From contig JAFAGX010000310.1 of the NCBI GenBank assembly GCA_019237515.1, forward strand, positions 1-9,782: 9,782 nucleotides of DNA. Direction: 5' to 3'. This DNA is from Acidobacteriaceae bacterium. GTDB taxonomy: Bacteria; Acidobacteriota; Terriglobia; Terriglobales; SbA1. The notes beneath the pieces were generated by a model that was given only the letters and a program-made list of their open reading frames with translations, had not been told where the DNA came from and searched no databases. How positions within the stretch are numbered: the stretch's first letter is position 1; the number at the start of each line of letters is the position of its first letter. Both the position numbers and the translations under genes were made by a program. This document shows positions 6,762 to 9,782 of the stretch, in pieces.

Positions 6762-8021
6762 ATGCGAAAAATCATTTCAGGAATTCTCAGCATTCTTGGA
6801 ATCTGGACGTGTCTCGCACCTGCACAAAGCGCGAATCGTCCGTTAGTGATTGCGGCGGGCAGCGCTTTCGACGGAAAAGGCAACGTCCTCCATGACGTTC
6901 ACATAAAAGTGGACGGTACAAGGATCGTTGCGGTGAACCCCAGCAGTTCGGAGTCGGTGGACTATGACTTACGAGGGCTTACGGTGTTGCCCGGCTGGAT
7001 TGATGCCCATGCACACGTCACGTGGAGCTTTGGTCCGGATGGAAAGAACGCCGGAATGGCCGGGAGCACGCAGGACGACGCTTACCGGTCGGCCTCGAAT
7101 GCCTGGCTTACTTTGATGGCGGGCTTCACCACTATTCAGAGCGTAGGCTCACCCACGGACATACCGCTTCGGAATGCGATTGCCAAGGGAATACTGCCTG
7201 GACCTCGGATTCTGACGGCAGTCGAACCGCTTGTCGGCAAAGGGGACGCGACCGGTACGCCAGAAGAAATACGTGCGTTTATCAGAAAACAGAAGCAGGC
7301 AGGAGCCGACGTGATCAAAATTTTTGCTTCCAAGTCCATCCGGCAGGGCGGCGGCATGACTCTCTCGCAGGAGCAGCTCAATGCGGCCTGCGACGAAGCT
7401 CGGAAACAAGGCCTGAGAAGCTTGGTCCACGCGTACAAAGACGCAGTTCGTGCAGCCACTCTCGCGGGATGTACCCAAATTGAGCACGGTACTTTGGCCA
7501 GCGATGACGACCTGAAGTTGATGGCGGAAAAGGGCACTTATTTCGACCCGCAGTGCGGGTTAGTAATTGAAAATTACATGCTCAACAAGAGCAGGTACAT
7601 CGGCACTGAAGGTTATACGGAAGAAGGATTCGCCGCGATGGAGAAGATTCTCTCCGCGGATCACGAAATCGTTCAGCATGCTACCAAAACGACGGGGCTG
7701 AAGATGGTTTTCGGCACTGACGCCGTCGCTGGTGCCCATGGCAGAAATGCCGAGGAGTTCGTTGACCGTGTGCGCGATTGCGGTGTAGATCCGATGAGCG
7801 CAATGGTGTCCGCGAACTCGCTGGGGGCTGAAGCGCTCGGCATGGCCGATCAGATTGGCTCACTGGCGCCGGGAGTGCAAGCCGACATCATCGCGTTGGA
7901 TGGGGATCCCATCAAAGACATAACAGCCGTTCGCCGTGTTGTATTTGTGATGAAAGGCGGTCTGGTTTATAAGAATGCCGCACCAAAGGCAATTCCGGTG
8001 TATGCCGGAGTTCAACCCTGA
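6762..8021 (+). CDS. Exported metal-dependent amidohydrolase
   Basis: A 419-residue hydrolase of the amidohydrolase superfamily, in the branch containing imidazolonepropionase-like enzymes and Xaa-Pro/acyl-amino-acid dipeptidases. Residues 1 to about 23 form a Sec signal peptide (MRK start, hydrophobic core, AQS before Ala24). Cys17 is preceded by Thr, a poor lipobox, so a periplasmic or secreted enzyme is likelier than a lipoprotein. Metal-site residues are complete: HAH at 83-85, Lys186 in VIKIF (the usual carboxylated bridging Lys), His223 in LVHAY, His242 in IEHGT and Asp320 in FGTDAVAG. The C-terminal strand (GSLAPGVQADIIALDGDP) completes the small beta-sandwich. Substrate is unknown; dipeptides, cyclic amides or lactones are all seen in the branch. 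GGGAG 6 bases upstream supports the ATG. It is divergent from the ASRT/enolase pair. Confidence 0.92.
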   Translation: MRKIISGILSILGIWTCLAPAQSANRPLVIAAGSAFDGKGNVLHDVHIKVDGTRIVAVNPSSSESVDYDLRGLTVLPGWIDAHAHVTWSFGPDGKNAGMAGSTQDDAYRSASNAWLTLMAGFTTIQSVGSPTDIPLRNAIAKGILPGPRILTAVEPLVGKGDATGTPEEIRAFIRKQKQAGADVIKIFASKSIRQGGGMTLSQEQLNAACDEARKQGLRSLVHAYKDAVRAATLAGCTQIEHGTLASDDDLKLMAEKGTYFDPQCGLVIENYMLNKSRYIGTEGYTEEGFAAMEKILSADHEIVQHATKTTGLKMVFGTDAVAGAHGRNAEEFVDRVRDCGVDPMSAMVSANSLGAEALGMADQIGSLAPGVQADIIALDGDPIKDITAVRRVVFVMKGGLVYKNAAPKAIPVYAGVQP

Positions 8022-8027
8022 TCGAAT

Positions 8028-9134
8028 TCAGCCGACCTTGGCAAGCCGCGAGAGGACCCCACTATTGGAGGCGACAGCATGTAGGGACGTAAGATTCCGT
8101 CGATCAAGAAGCGAGCGCAGGGCCGGCAGCAGCATCCCTTCGGCGAGTAAGGAGACCGCATCGCCGAGGGACACCGCAAAGTGCAACATCACGCTTGAAT
8201 CCCGGTAACAGTCGGCAACACAGGCAGTGCAGCCGTCTCGCACGAAGGGAACGTTTCCAAACTCCCATACCGAGCACATCGGCTTGTGCCATGCGTCACA
8301 GCGCCACACATCGAAGTTCCAGTCCATGTAAAAACTCTTGTAGCCCGCGTAACAGCTAAAACGTTCGGGCTTGCCGGATAGGTGGTGCTTCATATCAGCA
8401 ACAGAGGCATGCGGATTGTTGACGCGGAACGTGTCGCGCAGCTCATCGATCGCATCGAAGGCCTCGATCATCTCCTGATCCGTGAACTTCATGAGATCGG
8501 AATCGCTCGACCAAGCCAAAGATGAGGATCCCAATCGCGCTCTTTGCGGGTAAGAAAATGCAACTGCGTCAAAACCGAGATCTCGCAGCAGGGGGACCAA
8601 GTCCCTGTAGTCCCGGATCAGCTTGCTCATCGCTACTTGGGCGAGCGGAGTAATCCCGAGTTGCCGCATGCGGGACGTTGCCTGACGGATGCGGCTCCCC
8701 AGATTTTTCAATCCACGGTTCCCTTCGTGTACTGCCATTGACGGCGCATCGATGGAGATGTAAATCGTCCTCAGCCCGGCGGCGGCAAGCTCGTCAAGTT
8801 TGGAGGGAAGCAACCAACCGTTTGTAATCAAGGCGGTTCCCATGCCTTTACCCACCGCTGTAGCGATCATGTCACAGATGTTTGGGTGTAGTAGCGGTTC
8901 ACCACCAAAAAAGCTCACATAGCGAATGTGCCGGCTTTCCAGGATCTGCAAAGCCTTTTCCAGTTTGCTCGCGTCGATCCATCGCAGGTCTTTGCGCTGG
9001 ATTTTACCGTTGGCAAAGTTGCAGAAGCCGCAGGTTGCATTGCAGGAATTTGTGACCGCGATATTGCAAAGGCCTGGTCCACCATGGCGGATAAGCCGAA
9101 GCATGTCCCAGACTTTGTGGTATGTGGATTTCAC
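8028..9134 (-). CDS. Radical SAM protein with SPASM-like C-terminus
   Basis: A 368-residue iron-sulfur enzyme. The S-adenosylmethionine-binding cluster motif is CNATCGFC (Cys31, 35, 38), followed by FFGGEP at 75-80 and YISID at 125-129, as in a radical SAM barrel. The C-terminal part has six more cysteines: 261, 279, 287, 302, 305 and 309 (CTACVADC). This resembles a SPASM/twitch domain holding auxiliary clusters, although the usual Gly before the second Cys is replaced (DWNFDVWRC). Such enzymes modify peptides, sugars or lipids; no precursor peptide or glycosyltransferase is visible, so the substrate is unknown. Start is GTG 9134: GAGG at 9145-9142 is 7 bases upstream, and an in-frame TGA at 9146-9144 excludes a longer form. 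Only 6 bases separate its stop from the convergent amidohydrolase stop. Confidence 0.9.
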   Translation of the reverse strand: MKSTYHKVWDMLRLIRHGGPGLCNIAVTNSCNATCGFCNFANGKIQRKDLRWIDASKLEKALQILESRHIRYVSFFGGEPLLHPNICDMIATAVGKGMGTALITNGWLLPSKLDELAAAGLRTIYISIDAPSMAVHEGNRGLKNLGSRIRQATSRMRQLGITPLAQVAMSKLIRDYRDLVPLLRDLGFDAVAFSYPQRARLGSSSLAWSSDSDLMKFTDQEMIEAFDAIDELRDTFRVNNPHASVADMKHHLSGKPERFSCYAGYKSFYMDWNFDVWRCDAWHKPMCSVWEFGNVPFVRDGCTACVADCYRDSSVMLHFAVSLGDAVSLLAEGMLLPALRSLLDRRNLTSLHAVASNSGVLSRLAKVG

Positions 9135-9250
9135 GGGGTCGCCTCATGTGCAGACGAATGAGCCTAGTCAGGTTCTTGGGCGTGAGTACATCAGGCACTT
9201 ACTGCAGAGCCGGGAGCAATTCCTGGGAGAGTACGCCGTCCGCTCGCCTA

Positions 9251-9268
9251 GATAAAGCTGCGATAAAG
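9251..9268 (+). repeat. Tandem GATAAAG pair, one helical turn apart
   Basis: GATAAAG occurs at 9251-9257 and again at 9262-9268, an 11-base period that places both on the same face of the helix. A third copy in inverse orientation (CTTTATC) is at 9381-9387. The arrangement could be a regulator binding site for either flanking gene. The motif is short, so chance is a serious alternative. Confidence 0.2.
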
Positions 9269-9617
9269 AGGACAAAGGGCCTCAGGTAACTACCCGATTC
9301 GAGCTTGCAAAACTTTGTGGCAACTTAGGTGACGATCGCAAGCAAGGGGCGCGCGTGCCAACCGACCCACACACAACGAGCTTTATCCAACTACTAATGC
9401 TGCACCGACTCTGACCTTCCTCTGACGCCAGCCTGCAAACCGCGCCCCGCTCAAGCTTGAGAAGCGACTCCCGGACTTAAGGAACTGCTGCGTTATTCTT
9501 TCGAGATAGCCAAAATCCGAGTTTCAGAAAGACCATTACCTGCAATCCGTTTCGAATACATCACACATGCGAGAACGAAGGGGTGGTCGTACAGAGGTCA
9601 CCTTTGCTAAGCTTATT

Positions 9618-9631
9618 TCCCCGTTTGGGGA
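9618..9631 (+). other. Short leader hairpin before the last gene
   Basis: TCCCC-GTTT-GGGGA can form a 5-base-pair stem with a 4-base loop. It ends 2 bases before the AAGG ribosome-binding site (9634-9637) of the gene starting at 9643. If transcribed it could affect ribosome access; no U-run follows, so it is not a standard terminator. Confidence 0.25.
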
Positions 9632-9642
9632 CCAAGGCGAGC

Positions 9643-9782
9643 ATGTATCCAAGAGCATTTCATTACCACCGCGCCGCGTCGCTTAAAGAAGCAGCAGCTC
9701 TTCTAGCGCAGCTTGGGGATGAAGCCAGATCGCTAGCCGGTGGCCAGAGCTTGATTCCCCTGATGAAGCTGCGGCTGGCTAG
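9643..9782 (+). CDS. Molybdenum hydroxylase FAD-binding subunit, 5' part only
   Basis: The first 46 codons and two further bases of a gene cut by the window edge. The protein begins MYPRAFHYHRAASLKEAAAL and continues to AGGQSLIPLMKLRLA at about 32-46. This is the N-terminus of the medium, FAD-binding subunit of xanthine dehydrogenase/carbon monoxide dehydrogenase-type enzymes: AGGQSL is the first FAD pyrophosphate-binding motif, and the second (TIGG-type) would lie beyond the edge. In such enzymes this subunit passes electrons between the iron-sulfur subunit and an acceptor. AAGG at 9634-9637, 5 bases before ATG 9643, supports the start. The large molybdopterin and small 2Fe-2S subunit genes would be expected just to the right. 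The substrate (CO, purine, aldehyde or heterocycle) cannot be told from this piece. Confidence 0.88.
   Translation, partial: MYPRAFHYHRAASLKEAAALLAQLGDEARSLAGGQSLIPLMKLRLA

Larger units (their letters stand above)
9135..9642. other. 508-base intergenic stretch between divergent genes
   Basis: No frame here reads like a protein, and I see no tRNA-like or other RNA structure. It must serve as upstream region for both the radical SAM gene (leftward) and the molybdenum-hydroxylase FAD subunit (rightward). It holds the GATAAAG repeats near 9251 and the short hairpin at 9618-9631, both listed separately. No promoter with both boxes is convincing. Confidence 0.4.

Noticed and set aside
8022..8027. 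Bidirectional terminator between the convergent amidohydrolase and radical SAM genes
   Set aside because: Only 6 bases separate the stops, and no stable hairpin with flanking T runs is visible around them.
9004..9198. Alternative minus-strand frame starting at GTG 9198 and overlapping the radical SAM 5' end
   Set aside because: It begins right after a stop and runs out of frame into a secure gene. The radical SAM frame has its own ribosome-binding site and complete motifs, so no frameshift is needed.
9251..9387. 9-base inverted repeat GATAAAGCT / AGCTTTATC as mobile element ends
   Set aside because: A pair this short is expected at near-chance frequency in about 500 bases, there is no transposase between the arms, and no target duplication was seen.

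Overview
The window looks like chromosomal DNA of an Acidobacteriota bacterium, probably a Koribacter/Sulfotelmatobacter-like member of Terriglobia. This is inferred from three things: a small helix-turn-helix protein of a type I associate with that phylum (LKGWQEIARFLG...AQRW), a short membrane protein of a family I also associate with it, and an intergenic copy of a dispersed repeat (GCAGATTCCTC...GGAATGACA) that I remember from these genomes. No database search was possible. There is no transposase, integrase, tRNA, rRNA or CRISPR array in view.

Layout. Bases 28-2115 (+) encode a complete transketolase. A stretch of about 720 bases without a secure gene follows; it holds two mutually exclusive small ORF candidates and a palindrome. 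Next is an NTF2/SnoaL-like protein (2835-3293, +), convergent with a minus-strand run. In transcription order (right to left) that run is an Anabaena sensory rhodopsin transducer (ASRT) family protein (6162-6608), a mandelate-racemase-subgroup enolase-superfamily enzyme overlapping it (4994-6178), a small DNA-binding protein (4633-4947), a small membrane protein (4241-4603) and, beyond a 148-base gap with the dispersed repeat, an alpha/beta hydrolase (3310-4092). Divergent from the ASRT gene is an exported metal-dependent amidohydrolase (6762-8021, +). It converges, with 6 bases between stop codons, on a radical SAM protein with a SPASM-like cysteine-rich C-terminus (8028-9134, -). After about 500 bases without a gene, the first 46 codons of a molybdenum-hydroxylase FAD subunit (CoxM/xanthine dehydrogenase type) run off the right edge (9643-9782, +).

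How the genes may work together. The clearest functional unit is the overlapping ASRT-family/enolase-superfamily pair. There is no rhodopsin gene here, so the ASRT-type protein more likely binds a small molecule, perhaps a sugar acid or other ligand related to the chemistry of the adjacent enzyme. The divergent secreted amidohydrolase shares the control region and could belong to the same catabolic theme, but that is inference. The other genes look like independent metabolic or housekeeping genes, and I see no obvious defence or mobile system.
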